Assembly: GCF_000242255.2 (NCBI RefSeq)
Contig: NC_017033.1
Span: forward strand, 2,367,110-2,431,109
DNA: 64,000 nt
Direction: 5' to 3'
Source of the DNA: Frateuria aurantia DSM 6220
GTDB lineage: Bacteria > Pseudomonadota > Gammaproteobacteria > Xanthomonadales > Rhodanobacteraceae
The notes under the pieces are model-generated. The model saw only the letters and a program-made list of their open reading frames with translations, was not told the DNA's origin and did no database searches. Below, piece after piece: positions 1 to 9,467 of this stretch. Numbering within the stretch: the stretch's first letter is position 1; each line of letters starts with the position of its first letter. Both the position numbers and the translations under genes were made by a program.

Positions 1-1022
1 CGCGCGGTCTTGCCATAGTCATGCCAGTGCAGATCCGGCACCGCCAGCGCCGCGCGACGGTCCGGCAACTCGCCGATCCAGTTGAACATCGCGGCCGGTC
101 CCCGCGCTGCGGTCAGCCCCAAGGGCAGACCCAGCACCGCCCGGACATGGTTCTCGAACTGGCTGGTGACGGCACCCTCGATGGTCCAGTGCCCGGAATT
201 GTGCACCCGCGGCGCCATCTCGTTGCCCAGCAGCTGGCCATCACGCACAAACAGCTCCAGCGCGAACACGCCGACATACTGCAGCCGCTCGGCCAAGGTC
301 CGGGCATGCCCCATCGCCTCGGCAATCACGCTGGCATCCACTTGCGGCGCCGGCGCCAGACTGAGGCTCAGCACCCCGTCGACATGCCAGTTGCGGGTCA
401 GCGGCCAGCCACGGAAACCACCCTGACGATCGCGCACGGCAATCACCGAGAGTTCGCGCTCGAAGGGCACGAAGGCTTCCAGGATCAGGCCGACGGTCTC
501 GGCCTGGGCACCCAGCGCCTGCCAGGCCGCCTCGATATCCGCCGGTTCGCGCAAACGGAACTGGCCCTTGCCGTCATAACCCAACCGCCGGGTCTTGAGA
601 ATGGCCGGCAAGCCGATCCCGGCCACGGCCGCCTCCAGCTCGTCCCGGCTGGCAATGGCCCGGAACTCCGGCGTCGGCAGGCCGCAGGCGCGGAACAAGG
701 TTTTTTCGGTCAACCGGTCCTGGGCCACCTCCAGCGCCTCGGGCGGCGGATAGACCGGCACCCGTTCGGCCAGCCAGCGCGCCGTGGCCGCCGGCACGTT
801 TTCAAAATCGAAGGTCACTGCATCGACCTGGTCGGCAAAGCGCTGCAAGGCCGCCCAGTCATCCCACTCAGCCTGCTGGGTCATCGCCACATCGGCCGCG
901 CAGCCGCCGGCAGCGGGATCCAGCGCCAAGGTCCGGATACCCAGCGGCGAGGCCGCCTGGGCCAGCATGCGCGCCAACTGGCCACCACCGAGCACGCCCA
1001 GCACCATACCCTGCCCGCTCAT
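1..1022 (-). CDS. purK: N5-carboxyaminoimidazole ribonucleotide synthase PurK (3' end outside window)
   Basis: PurK uses ATP and bicarbonate to carboxylate AIR to N5-CAIR in purine synthesis, in the cytosol. The frame opens with a dinucleotide-binding-like start ([12 protein letters not shown]) and shows ATP-grasp features such as [15 protein letters not shown] and the LELFV...[14 protein letters not shown] region. It is still open at the left edge, where [11 protein letters not shown] matches the family's C-terminal H-YGK segment, so only the last few dozen residues are missing. The ATG overlaps the purE stop as ATGA, so the two genes are translationally coupled, and PurE uses the PurK product. 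The identity is secure. Confidence 0.95.
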   Translation of the reverse strand, partial: MSGQGMVLGVLGGGQLARMLAQAASPLGIRTLALDPAAGGCAADVAMTQQAEWDDWAALQRFADQVDAVTFDFENVPAATARWLAERVPVYPPPEALEVAQDRLTEKTLFRACGLPTPEFRAIASRDELEAAVAGIGLPAILKTRRLGYDGKGQFRLREPADIEAAWQALGAQAETVGLILEAFVPFERELSVIAVRDRQGGFRGWPLTRNWHVDGVLSLSLAPAPQVDASVIAEAMGHARTLAERLQYVGVFALELFVRDGQLLGNEMAPRVHNSGHWTIEGAVTSQFENHVRAVLGLPLGLTAARGPAAMFNWIGELPDRRAALAVPDLHWHDYGKTA

Positions 1023-1522
1023 GCCCGCGGATCCGGATGTGCCAGCACCGATTCGCTCTGCTCACGGCGGAAGGCATCCAGCGCCTCGGCAAGCCGCGGG
1101 TCATGCACCGCCAGCATGGCCGCCGCCAGCAGGCCGGCATTGACCGCGCCAGCCCGTCCGATGGCCAGCGTGGCCACCGGAATCCCGGCCGGCATCTGCA
1201 CGATGGACAGCAACGAGTCCATGCCATTCAGGGCCTTGGACTGCACCGGCACGCCCAGCACCGGCAAGCGGGTCTTGGCGGCCAGCATGCCTGGCAGATG
1301 GGCCGCGCCGCCGGCACCGGCGATGATGGCATGCAGACCACGATCCACGGCCGTGGCGGCATACTCGAACAGCCGGTCAGGCGTGCGATGCGCCGAAACG
1401 ACCTCCACCTCGTGCGGAACGTCCAGTTTGACCAGCACATCAACCGCATGCTGCATGGTCTCCCAGTCCGAACGCGACCCCATCACCACGCCGATGCGCG
1501 CTGTGCTGACTATCGAAGACAT
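1019..1522 (-). CDS. purE: N5-carboxyaminoimidazole ribonucleotide mutase PurE
   Basis: PurE converts N5-CAIR to CAIR, the step after PurK. Class I PurE motifs are all present: the phosphate-binding GSRSDWETM near the N terminus, SAHRTPDR, and [11 protein letters not shown]. The length of 167 residues is normal. I chose the ATG at 1522 ([11 protein letters not shown]). An in-frame TTG five codons upstream is possible but has no better ribosome site. The stop overlaps the purK start by four bases, giving a purEK operon. The operon diverges from the Trm112-like gene at 1616. Confidence 0.95.
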   Translation of the reverse strand: MSSIVSTARIGVVMGSRSDWETMQHAVDVLVKLDVPHEVEVVSAHRTPDRLFEYAATAVDRGLHAIIAGAGGAAHLPGMLAAKTRLPVLGVPVQSKALNGMDSLLSIVQMPAGIPVATLAIGRAGAVNAGLLAAAMLAVHDPRLAEALDAFRREQSESVLAHPDPRA

Positions 1523-1615
1523 GGTCTGCCTGTCCAAAAGGGTTTATTGTACGGCATTCAGGCGATCCGGCGCCCCTCTGGCCCGGCCCCTCCCGCTACG
1601 CTCGTGTCAGGTTCT

Positions 1616-1885
1616 ATGGATAAGCGATTGCTCGATATTTTGTGTTGCCCGGTCAGCAAGCGCCCGCTGCGCATGGCGACCGCGCGTGAATTGGCCGCAC
1701 TCAACCAGATGGTCGAACAGGCCAGCCTGGTCACAGTCGCCGATGTCACGGTCACCGAAGCGCTGCGCGAAGCGCTGATCACCACCGATGGACAGCTGGT
1801 CTACCGGATTCACGACGGCATCCCGGTGATGCTGCCCGAAGAAGGCATCGGTACCCAGCAGCTGCCTCACGGCAGCATCGACTGA
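1616..1885 (+). CDS. Trm112/UPF0434 family protein
   Basis: This 89-residue protein begins [18 protein letters not shown] and ends with a [14 protein letters not shown] segment, the signature of the Trm112-like UPF0434 family (E. coli YcaR). Family members are small, often zinc-binding proteins. The eukaryotic relative activates methyltransferases; the bacterial role is not settled. In the usual CPVC knuckle the second cysteine is a serine here, so zinc binding through that pair is unlikely; I recall this also in xanthomonad homologues. It lies 25 bases upstream of nadC on the same strand and is probably cotranscribed with it. Confidence 0.85.
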   Translation: MDKRLLDILCCPVSKRPLRMATARELAALNQMVEQASLVTVADVTVTEALREALITTDGQLVYRIHDGIPVMLPEEGIGTQQLPHGSID

Positions 1886-1910
1886 GTTCTCAACGCTTCA
1901 GGAAAACCCC

Positions 1911-2771
1911 ATGCACTTCGAGATTGACCCTGAAACCCTGGTCGAACAGATCGATCGGGATGTTCATGCCGCCTTGACCGAAGACCTGGGACCTGGCGAC
2001 GCCACCGCCAGCCTGGTGCCTTATGAAACCCGGGCCACGGCGCGGCTGCGCTGCCGCGAAGCGGCCGTGATCGCCGGCACCGCGTGGTTCGATGCCTGCT
2101 TTCGCCGACTGGATCCGGAAGTCGAGATCGACTGGACCGTCCGGGACGGTGGACAGGTCGAGGCGGACAGCCTGATCTGCACCCTGCGGGGCGATGCCCG
2201 CGCCCTGCTGACGGCGGAGCGTTCGGCCCTGAATTTTCTGCAGCTGATGTCCGGCACCGCTACCCGTACCGCCGACTACGCCCGCCTCGTTGCCGGCACC
2301 GGCACCCGCCTGCTGGATACCCGCAAGACCGTGCCCGGCCTGCGGATCGCGCAGAAGTACGCCGTGGCCTGCGGCGGCGGCGTCAACCATCGCTTCGGGC
2401 TCTACGATGCCATCCTGATCAAGGAAAACCATATCCTGGCCGCGGGAGGCATCGCCGCCGCCGTGAAGAAGGCAAGGCAGCAGCACCCGGCGCTGCCGCT
2501 GGAAGTGGAAGTGGAGAACCTCGACGAGCTAGAACAGGCCATTGCGGCAGGCGTCGACCGCATCATGCTGGACAACTTCGAACTGGAACAGATCCGCGCC
2601 GCCGTCGCGCATACCGCCGGCCGCGTCCCCCTGGAAGTCTCCGGCAATGCCGAGCGCGAACACTTGCAGGCCATCGCCGAAACCGGCGTGGACTTCATCT
2701 CCATCGGCGCCCTGACCAAGCATGTCCGGGCCATCGATTTTTCGCTGCGACTGGACCCGCTGCCGGCGTGA
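1911..2771 (+). CDS. nadC: Nicotinate-nucleotide pyrophosphorylase (carboxylating)
   Basis: NadC makes nicotinate mononucleotide from quinolinate and PRPP in de novo NAD synthesis. The 286-residue protein has the family motifs in order: [29 protein letters not shown], the [13 protein letters not shown] active-site stretch, [22 protein letters not shown] and a terminal [10 protein letters not shown]. The substrate-contacting arginines, lysines and histidine expected in these motifs are intact. An AGGAAAA ribosome site sits just ahead of the ATG. The gene follows the Trm112-like gene closely and precedes a DUF3301 gene. Confidence 0.96.
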   Translation: MHFEIDPETLVEQIDRDVHAALTEDLGPGDATASLVPYETRATARLRCREAAVIAGTAWFDACFRRLDPEVEIDWTVRDGGQVEADSLICTLRGDARALLTAERSALNFLQLMSGTATRTADYARLVAGTGTRLLDTRKTVPGLRIAQKYAVACGGGVNHRFGLYDAILIKENHILAAGGIAAAVKKARQQHPALPLEVEVENLDELEQAIAAGVDRIMLDNFELEQIRAAVAHTAGRVPLEVSGNAEREHLQAIAETGVDFISIGALTKHVRAIDFSLRLDPLPA

Positions 2772-2829
2772 CCACGGCGGCGGCCATCAGCCACTTGCAG
2801 CCGGTCCGCCCCACCCCCACACTCAAGCC

Positions 2830-3240
2830 ATGAGCAACCTCGCTGATCTGTTGACCCTGCTGATGATGCTGGCTGCCGGCCTGGGCTGGCTGCAACTCAG
2901 TCGCGGCCGCGAACTGGCCGCCAACGAGGCACGCCGCCTCTGCCAGCGACACGGCCTGCAGCTGCTGGACGAAACCGTCGGCCTGCGCAGTCTGCGTCTG
3001 CGCCGACATGACGGGCGCCTGTCACTGATCCGCGGCTATGCCTTCGATGTCAGCATCGACGGAGCCGACCGCGAGGCCAGTCGACTGTGGATGACCGCAG
3101 CCGGCATCCATGGCTACCAGTTGCCCACGATCAGCGGCAGCACGCCCGAACCGGCGCCAACAGCAAGCACCCGGCCCAGCGCCCAGATCATTGATCTGAG
3201 CGAACGCATCCGCCGCAGCCAGCACAGTCGCCTGCACTGA
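2830..3240 (+). CDS. DUF3301 family membrane-anchored protein
   Basis: This is a 136-residue protein with one N-terminal hydrophobic helix (about residues 4-22, LADLLTLLMMLAAGLGWLQ). A soluble domain follows with the DUF3301 pattern: CQRHGLQLLDETV, then LRLRRHDGRL and RGYAFDVSIDG. The tail is low-complexity and Pro/Thr-rich. The function of the family is unknown; members are small inner-membrane proteins common in gamma-proteobacteria. It lies 58 bases after nadC on the same strand and converges on sspB. Confidence 0.8.
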   Translation: MSNLADLLTLLMMLAAGLGWLQLSRGRELAANEARRLCQRHGLQLLDETVGLRSLRLRRHDGRLSLIRGYAFDVSIDGADREASRLWMTAAGIHGYQLPTISGSTPEPAPTASTRPSAQIIDLSERIRRSQHSRLH

Positions 3241-3245
3241 CTGGG

Positions 3246-3259
3246 CCGTTGCGCAACGG
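3246..3259. terminator. Short perfect dyad between convergent DUF3301 and sspB genes
   Basis: CCGTTGCGCAACGG is a perfect 14-base palindrome just after the DUF3301 stop, in the 72-base gap between convergent genes. It has almost no loop and no T-run, so it is at best a weak bidirectional terminator. Confidence 0.25.
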
Positions 3260-3312
3260 ATGGCGGGCGACGCCGGCTTGACGACCCTGCGCCGGGCCGG
3301 ATCGTCCCGGAC

Positions 3313-3825
3313 TTACTTGACGACCCGCAGGTGCGAGGCTCCGCGCCCCTTGCCCGTCGGCTTGTCACCCGGCGGCGGCTCATCCCCGCCCTCGGGCCGC
3401 GGACTGTCTTCCACGGCCCGCGGCGCGGCAGCCGGTGCCGGCGAAGAAGGAGCTTCCTGCTCGTCTTCGGCCGGGAACATCATGCCCTGGCCGTTTTCCT
3501 GGGCATACAGGGCCAGCACCGCCGACAGCGGAACCAGAATGGAGTGACTGACACCCGAAAAGCGGGCCTGGAAACTGATCCATTCATTGCCCAGTTCCAG
3601 ATGGGCCACGGCACGCATCGCCAGATTCAGCACCACCTGACCGTTCTTGATCACATGCGGCGGCACACGCACGCCCTGCTGCTGCGCATCCACCAGCAGA
3701 TAAGGCGTCAGATCATTGTCCGTGATCCAGTCGTAGATCGCCCGCAGCAGATAGGGGCGGTTGGAAGTCATTTGCATTGTTTGATTGTTCATCGATCCGA
3801 CCATGTCGTCTTGCTGACTCGACAT
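3313..3825 (-). CDS. sspB: ClpXP protease specificity-enhancing factor SspB
   Basis: SspB delivers ssrA-tagged peptides from stalled ribosomes to ClpXP. The folded domain is clear: NRPYLLRAIYDWITDND, then LTPYLLVDAQQQGVRVP, VVLNLAMRAVAHLELGNEW, and FSGVSHSILVPLSAVLALYA. A flexible Pro/Glu-rich linker leads to the C-terminal LRVVK, which matches the ClpX-binding tail of E. coli SspB. The start is uncertain. ATGs at 3825, 3792 and 3771 are all in frame, none with a good ribosome site, and E. coli spacing to RPYLLRA favours 3792. It lies directly downstream of petC; the sspA gene that usually separates them is absent. Confidence 0.93.
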   Translation of the reverse strand: MSSQQDDMVGSMNNQTMQMTSNRPYLLRAIYDWITDNDLTPYLLVDAQQQGVRVPPHVIKNGQVVLNLAMRAVAHLELGNEWISFQARFSGVSHSILVPLSAVLALYAQENGQGMMFPAEDEQEAPSSPAPAAAPRAVEDSPRPEGGDEPPPGDKPTGKGRGASHLRVVK

Positions 3826-3988
3826 TCGTCATAGTGCAACCCAGTCCCTGACCATGAAGCCAACGCCATCGATGGTCGGGGACACCCAGTCCCGTCGTGC
3901 GGGCTCGAATCCTGCATGGCGGGGTCCATCACTCCGCCTGCGGGCAGTCCGCCGGAAGCTCTGCCTCCGGCCATGATGGCCCATGCGC

Positions 3989-4687
3989 TCAGGTCGCTCC
4001 GCGGGAACCCTTCACATCCTTCCACACTACGCGCTTCAAGGCCCAGGCCAAGGCCGTGAACAGCGCGAGAAACGCCAGCACCCATGGCCCCAGCACCCGA
4101 CGCTGGATCACATCCGGGGTCGCGGCATAACTCAGAAATGCGACCAGATCATCCAGTTGCCCGGCGAAGGCCCGGGGCGCGACCTGCCCGGGAACCAGCA
4201 GACCGCCGGGGCGACCGTGGCCATCATTCGCACGGATACCCTGCAGCCGCCAGAACGGATCAGGCATCGCCGCATTCTGCAGCACCGCATTGTTCCAGCC
4301 CTGGGGCGCCGAAGGATCCAGATAGAACCCGCCCAGGTAGCGGCGCACCCAGCCCGGACCGCGCACGGCCGTCTCCAGCGACAGATCCGGCGGCAACTTG
4401 CCGAAGGCATAGCCCGCAATCCGCGGCGTCATCGGCGAGATGACAGGCCCCTCGGCTTTCGCCCCGAAGCGCTGCAGGTCCCTGCGGACCTCCTCCGGTG
4501 ACAGATCCAGATCCTGCTGCAGCCGTGAATAGCGCAGGTATTTCAACGAATGACAGGCCGCGCAATCAGCCATGAACATCCGCTCGCCACGTTGCAGCGA
4601 GGCCCGGTCCGCCGCCTGCACCGAAGCCAGCGCACTGCAGACCAGCCCCAGGAACAGCCAGCCTCGCCGCCATCCGCGCGCCATCAT
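3989..4687 (-). CDS. petC: Cytochrome c1 subunit of the bc1 complex
   Basis: This 232-residue protein is the membrane-anchored c1 haem subunit of ubiquinol-cytochrome c reductase, passing electrons from the Rieske centre to soluble cytochrome c. An N-terminal signal sequence ([17 protein letters not shown]) is followed by the haem-attachment motif CAACH in [16 protein letters not shown]. The predicted axial methionine lies in [13 protein letters not shown]. One C-terminal helix ([17 protein letters not shown]) anchors it facing the periplasm. The ATG overlaps the petB stop (ATGATG/TGA), so translation is coupled in petABC. Confidence 0.95.
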   Translation of the reverse strand: MMARGWRRGWLFLGLVCSALASVQAADRASLQRGERMFMADCAACHSLKYLRYSRLQQDLDLSPEEVRRDLQRFGAKAEGPVISPMTPRIAGYAFGKLPPDLSLETAVRGPGWVRRYLGGFYLDPSAPQGWNNAVLQNAAMPDPFWRLQGIRANDGHGRPGGLLVPGQVAPRAFAGQLDDLVAFLSYAATPDVIQRRVLGPWVLAFLALFTALAWALKRVVWKDVKGSRGAT

Positions 4688-5976
4688 CGGACCCGCTCCG
4701 GCAGCGGCTTGCATGGCCGCTCCCAGCCCAGCCGGGTATACAGCCCAAGGAACAGGAAGTAGCCGAAATACATCAAGGTCAGCACCCGTCCCAGCAACAA
4801 CTCCCAAAAGCCCGCATCCACCGCGGGCGCCAGCACGGCCAGCCACTTCGCCACCAGCCCGGCGCCGACCAGCCCCAGCCCCAGAAAAGCCAGCACAAAC
4901 AGTGCCAGCGCCCAGCGGAAGCCGCGACCGCGATAGCGGATCGAGCGGATCGTGCCCGCATCGATCCAGGGCAAGGCGAACAGCAGCAGAATCGAGGCCG
5001 CCATCACCAGCGTGCCCCACAGCGCCGAGCCGAACAGCGAGGGAATCATCCGCAAGATCGCGTAAAACGGGGTGAAGTACCAGACCGGAGCGATATGCTC
5101 GGGGGTCAGCATGGGGTTGGCGGGCAGGAAATTGTCCGGCTCCAGAAACCAGCCCCCCATGGTCGGTGCAAAGAACACGATCCAGGCGCCGATCCACAGA
5201 AACACCCCCGCCCCGACCAGATCCTTGCTGGTGTAATACGGGTGGAACGGAATCCCGTCGGCCGGCCGGGCCGGATCCATCGAATGGCCTCGCGGCCCAT
5301 CCTTGATCTCGATGCCGTCGGGATTATTGGACCCGACATCATGCAAGGCCAGCACGTGCAGGCCGACCAGGACCAGGATCGCCAGCGGCAGACCGATCAC
5401 ATGCAAGGCGAAAAAGCGGTTCAAGGTAGCATCGGCCGGCAGGAAATCCCCCATGATCCATTGCACCAGCCGGTCGCCGACCACCGGCACGGTGCCGAAC
5501 AGGGAAATGATCACCTTGGCGCCCCAGAACGACATATTGCCCCACGGCAGGACATAGCCCATGAAAGCTTCGGCCATCAGGGCCGCAAACAGCAGCATGC
5601 CCAGCAGCCACACCAGCTCGCGCGGCCGCTGATAGGATCCGTACATCAGCCCGCGGAACATGTGCAGAAAGATCACCACGAACAGCAGCGAGGCCCCGAC
5701 CGCATGCATGTAGCGGATCAGCCATCCCCAGGGCACATCCCGCATGATGTACTGCACCGAATCGAAGGCGCCCTGAGCGCTGGGCTGGTAATTCATGGCC
5801 AGAAACAGGCCGGTGACCAGCTGATTGACCAGGGCCAGCAGCGCCAGCGAGCCGAAGTAGTACCAGATATTGAAATTGCGCGGCGCGTAATACTCGCTGA
5901 CATGCTTGCGCCAGGCCTGCCCCAGACTGGGCAGTCGCGATTCCAGCCAGGAGGGCTGCCGGTCCGGGCCGCTCAT
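4684..5976 (-). CDS. petB: Cytochrome b subunit of the bc1 complex
   Basis: This 430-residue protein has about eight membrane helices and carries the two b haems and the Qo and Qi quinone sites. Haem-ligand histidines are visible in [20 protein letters not shown] and in the fourth-helix region [20 protein letters not shown]. The Qo loop reads [18 protein letters not shown], so the PEWY glutamate of the mitochondrial type is valine. PVWY variants are, from memory, common in beta- and gamma-proteobacteria. The gene overlaps petA by four bases and petC by four bases. It is full length for the proteobacterial form. Confidence 0.96.
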   Translation of the reverse strand: MSGPDRQPSWLESRLPSLGQAWRKHVSEYYAPRNFNIWYYFGSLALLALVNQLVTGLFLAMNYQPSAQGAFDSVQYIMRDVPWGWLIRYMHAVGASLLFVVIFLHMFRGLMYGSYQRPRELVWLLGMLLFAALMAEAFMGYVLPWGNMSFWGAKVIISLFGTVPVVGDRLVQWIMGDFLPADATLNRFFALHVIGLPLAILVLVGLHVLALHDVGSNNPDGIEIKDGPRGHSMDPARPADGIPFHPYYTSKDLVGAGVFLWIGAWIVFFAPTMGGWFLEPDNFLPANPMLTPEHIAPVWYFTPFYAILRMIPSLFGSALWGTLVMAASILLLFALPWIDAGTIRSIRYRGRGFRWALALFVLAFLGLGLVGAGLVAKWLAVLAPAVDAGFWELLLGRVLTLMYFGYFLFLGLYTRLGWERPCKPLPERVR

Positions 5977-6578
5977 CCCTGCGCATCCGCCGGCACATCC
6001 GGACCGATGCCGATCTCCAGCCGCCCGTCATCCAGAAAACGATAAGGCGGCACCAGCAGATTGCGCGGCGCCGGCACCCCGCTGTAGACCCGGCCAGCCA
6101 GATCGTAGCGCGACTTGTGGCAGGGGCAGAAGAAACCGCCCGGCCAGTCCGGATCAAAGGGCTCGCGCCCCAGGCTGCCGACATAATCGGGCACGCAACC
6201 CAGATGCGTGCACAACCCGACCAGCACCAGCCACGCCGGCCGCTGCGAGCGATGCGGATTGCGCGCCCAGGCCGGCTGCTGATCCACCTTTGAATCGGGA
6301 TCCAGCAGGCGATCATCATGTTTCTGCAGCAAGGCCAGCTGCCGGGCACTGCGATGGACCACAAACACCGGCTGGCCGCGCCAGGCGTAGGTCACCATCT
6401 GCTCTTGCGCGATACCCGCCAGATCCACCTGCACCGGCGCCGCCAGCGAACGGGCCCGTGCACTGGGCTGCATCGACTCGGCAAATGGCACCGCGGCCGC
6501 AGCCAGTCCGGCACCGCCGACGCTGACCGTGCTGACGGCCAGAAAACGACGTCGCCCACCGTCCACGTCACCGCTCAT
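5973..6578 (-). CDS. petA: Rieske iron-sulfur subunit of the bc1 complex
   Basis: This is the high-potential [2Fe-2S] subunit of cytochrome bc1. A twin-arginine signal-anchor ([20 protein letters not shown]) fits Tat export of the folded cluster protein. The two cluster-binding boxes are CTHLGCVP and [14 protein letters not shown], with the expected Cys-His pairs. I chose the ATG at 6578 because a GAGAG ribosome site sits upstream and it puts the Tat motif about eight residues in. A GTG eight codons earlier is less likely. It is the first gene of petABC, divergent from the protease gene at 6874. Confidence 0.95.
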   Translation of the reverse strand: MSGDVDGGRRRFLAVSTVSVGGAGLAAAAVPFAESMQPSARARSLAAPVQVDLAGIAQEQMVTYAWRGQPVFVVHRSARQLALLQKHDDRLLDPDSKVDQQPAWARNPHRSQRPAWLVLVGLCTHLGCVPDYVGSLGREPFDPDWPGGFFCPCHKSRYDLAGRVYSGVPAPRNLLVPPYRFLDDGRLEIGIGPDVPADAQG

Positions 6579-6873
6579 TCCATCACTCTCTTCATCATGC
6601 ACCGCTCAGTGGCCTGGACGCTGCATGCTGCGGCAGCGGCTTGTCTTCACGAGTTTAATCATGCATCGCAGCAGGCACAAACCGGCGCGACATCACGCGG
6701 ACTGGCAGCCGGGACCCAGGATGGTGATAATCCGGTGGTGGGAACCAGCGTCTCCGCATCCATCGGGATGCCGCTGCGGAGTGACAGGACCTGATCACAG
6801 GCCGGCCGCCAGCGGTGATCGCAACGGGTCGGCAAGGCACCACCCTTTTTGACCGGACCCCAAGTTTCGTCTG

Positions 6874-8079
6874 ATGAAGTCATTCGCTGCCGTACTCAGC
6901 TATCTGTCCAGATCCATCGTGCTGGGACTGGCGCTTGCCTTCGTGATCGGCATGATCTGGCCGCAGACCCGCAGCCAACTGCGTCAGCATCTGGGACTGA
7001 AAACGGCTGCTCCGGCCACCACCGACTCTGCCGCAAGCTCGGCCGAAAGCCCGGCTGCCCCGCCTGCACCGGCCTCCTATGCCGGCGCCGTGGCCAGGGC
7101 CGAGCCATCGGTGGTCAACATCTATGCCAACAAGATCGTCAACCAGCCAACGGTGCAGATGTATACCAACCCGATCCAGCAGGCGCTGTACGGCGGCCAG
7201 CCCGGCCCCAGCATCCCCCGGCGCGAACAGAGCCTGGGCTCGGGCGTGATCGTCAGCGCCAAGGGCTATGTACTCACCAACAACCACGTCATCGCCAACG
7301 CCGACGACATCCAGGTGCTGCTGTACGACGGCCGGGTCGCCCGGGCACGCCTGGTCGGCGCCGACGCGGAAACCGATCTGGCCGTGCTCAAGATCGATGC
7401 CGGCAGCTTGCCGGTCGCCGATCTGACCGCCCCGCCACCCCGCCCCGGCGATGTCGTACTGGCCATCGGCAACCCGCTGGGACTGAACCAGACCGTCACC
7501 ATGGGCATCGTCAGCGCCGTCGGCCGCCAGCTCAGCAATGACAGCCCGGAAGACTTTATCCAGACCGATGCCGCCATCAATCTGGGCAATTCCGGCGGCG
7601 CCCTGATCAATACACGCGGCCAGCTGGTCGGCATCAACACCTTGCTGATAGGCCGGGCCGCCAATGCCGAAGGCATCGGCTTCGCCATCCCGGTGTCGGC
7701 CGCCCGTTCGGTACTGAGCCAGATCATCGACACCGGCCATGTCGTCCGCGGCTGGCTGGGCGCCGATTACGGCTTCGTGCCGGTGGCTGCCGACAGCGGT
7801 CTGCCGGCAGCGCCTCGCGGCGCCCAGGTGATGAACGTCTATCCTGGCAGTCCGGCCGCCCTGGCCGGCATCCAGGCCCATGACATCCTGCTGCGCCTGG
7901 GCAGCGACAACATCACCGATCCGGCGGATCTGCGTCGCCATGAGGCCGACCTGAAGCCCGGCACCCGGGTCGAGGTCTCCGGCCTGCGCAACGGCATGCC
8001 CTTCCATACCCAGGTCGTGCTGGCCCAGCGCCCCAACCTGACCGAGTCCGACGATGACGGCCATCTGGGCCAGGCCTGA
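6874..8079 (+). CDS. HtrA-family periplasmic serine protease, DegS/AlgW-like
   Basis: This 401-residue protein has an N-terminal membrane helix (about residues 12-29) and an Ala/Pro-rich linker, followed by a trypsin-like domain and one PDZ domain. The catalytic triad is visible: His138 in TNNHVIA, Asp168 in ETDLAVLKID, and Ser240 in NLGNSGGAL. PDZ residues start near 290 (WLGADYGF). A single PDZ and an uncleaved anchor resemble DegS/AlgW, which senses misfolded outer-membrane proteins and starts sigma-E activation, rather than the two-PDZ DegP. No rseA or rpoE lies nearby, so that specific role is inferred. It diverges from petABC. Confidence 0.9.
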   Translation: MKSFAAVLSYLSRSIVLGLALAFVIGMIWPQTRSQLRQHLGLKTAAPATTDSAASSAESPAAPPAPASYAGAVARAEPSVVNIYANKIVNQPTVQMYTNPIQQALYGGQPGPSIPRREQSLGSGVIVSAKGYVLTNNHVIANADDIQVLLYDGRVARARLVGADAETDLAVLKIDAGSLPVADLTAPPPRPGDVVLAIGNPLGLNQTVTMGIVSAVGRQLSNDSPEDFIQTDAAINLGNSGGALINTRGQLVGINTLLIGRAANAEGIGFAIPVSAARSVLSQIIDTGHVVRGWLGADYGFVPVAADSGLPAAPRGAQVMNVYPGSPAALAGIQAHDILLRLGSDNITDPADLRRHEADLKPGTRVEVSGLRNGMPFHTQVVLAQRPNLTESDDDGHLGQA

Positions 8080-8291
8080 CATACCCTCCGGATCGACCAT
8101 CAGGGGCCATGTCGTGGTCACACCCACTTGGTCGCAGAAAGGTTTTTATACCGAGAACGGATAGCCTCCGCACCCCCGCCACCATCAGCACGCGGCCTGC
8201 CGCAAAAACCGTCCGGCTACCCTCCTTGCGCCAGGAATGACGCTCGAACAGGACATCCCGAAAACAGGCAGAACCGATGTCCTCGTCCGGC

Positions 8292-9272
8292 TCAATCCAT
8301 CCGGGACCGACGACTCTCGGCCCGGTCGCGCATCTGATAGCGATGGAAAAGCAGTTCCACCCGCTGCACATAGACCTGCGTCTCGGCATAGGGCGGCACG
8401 CCGCCATAGCGGATCACCGCGCCCGCACCGGCGTCATAAGCCGCGGCGACCTGCCGGATATCGCCGTGAAACCGCTGCAGCAGTCCGGCCAGATAACGCG
8501 CTCCGCCTGCAATGTTCTGGTCGGGATCAAAGGCGTCAGTCACCCCCATCTCGCTGGCGGTGACCGGCATCAGCTGCATCAGGCCCTGTGCGCCCTTCAG
8601 CGAGATCGCCCGCGCATTGAAGGCGCTCTCGGCATGGATCACCGCCCGCAACAAGGCTTGATCCACGCCGTAACGGCGACTGGCATCCTCGATCGAGCCG
8701 GCATAATCCGCCCATCGCAGCGGCACGGTCTGCCAGTGGATCGGTGAATGCAGATTGCAGGCCATGCAGGTGATCAGGTAGGTGAACAAGCGCACCACCT
8801 GCCCCCCACCGGACGTGGCCGGGGCGAGGTTGGTATATTCCAGACTGCCATCGGCCCGCCGCACGCGGTATACCGCACCGCGCAAGGCCGATGACGGCAA
8901 GGCGGCCTGAGCCAGCGCCGTCCCGGTGTGCGCACTGGCGCCTCCGGCCCCGGACACCGGCCATACCACCGGCGCCGCGATTTTTCCGGTATCGGAACCG
9001 ACGCCAGCCTGACGGGGCGCCGGTTGATAAAGGGCTGCGCCAGTCACGCCACGGAAGCCCGGCGAATGCCGTCGAGCCGTCGGCAGTCCCACCCCGGAAA
9101 GTCGCCTGCAGCCATGGTGATGGCCGATATGGCCGGTATACAGCGGCTCGCCCTGCTCGCCCACGCATCGATACAATATCGTGGCGGCAGCCTGGCTGGC
9201 GCAGACGGCAGCCAGCCAGACACACAGCCCGCCGACAGCGATCAGGCAAAAACGCCTCGCCAACCGCTTCAC
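8292..9272 (-). CDS. Lytic transglycosylase (SLT domain) with N-terminal DUF4124-like segment
   Basis: This 326-residue exported protein has an N-terminal signal (RFCLIAVGGLCVWLAAVCASQAAA). A short DUF4124-like stretch follows (ILYRCVGEQGEPLYTG), then a low-complexity middle. The C-terminal goose-lysozyme-type SLT domain starts near residue 190. The catalytic glutamate is in AVIHAESAFNARAIS, with the conserved GAQGLMQLMP and the NIAGGARYLAGLL and AAYDAGAGAV motifs after it. It should cleave peptidoglycan glycan strands to anhydromuropeptides in the periplasm. It stands alone and converges on the protease gene; the 212-base gap shows no clear terminator. Confidence 0.9.
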   Translation of the reverse strand: MKRLARRFCLIAVGGLCVWLAAVCASQAAATILYRCVGEQGEPLYTGHIGHHHGCRRLSGVGLPTARRHSPGFRGVTGAALYQPAPRQAGVGSDTGKIAAPVVWPVSGAGGASAHTGTALAQAALPSSALRGAVYRVRRADGSLEYTNLAPATSGGGQVVRLFTYLITCMACNLHSPIHWQTVPLRWADYAGSIEDASRRYGVDQALLRAVIHAESAFNARAISLKGAQGLMQLMPVTASEMGVTDAFDPDQNIAGGARYLAGLLQRFHGDIRQVAAAYDAGAGAVIRYGGVPPYAETQVYVQRVELLFHRYQMRDRAESRRSRMD

Positions 9273-9467
9273 AGCCTGTCTCTTGCCCGCTTACCCATGC
9301 CCGGATTCTCGCCTGTCCGATCTGCGGACGCCAGCGTTGCCGCAAGGCATGGCAGTGCGGCAACGCTCCGGCACGACACCGGCTTGTCTGGCCAGTGACC
9401 GGACGCCGGCGTATACTAGCGGGTTCTGTATTTTCAGGCCCTTGCGGCCACAAGCAACGGTGACGCA

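Noticed and set aside
3789-4085. A 98-codon minus-strand frame between petC and sspB as a shortened sspA
   Set aside because: It overlaps the petC 3' end and sspB 5' end in another frame and has no thioredoxin-like or GST-like SspA sequence.
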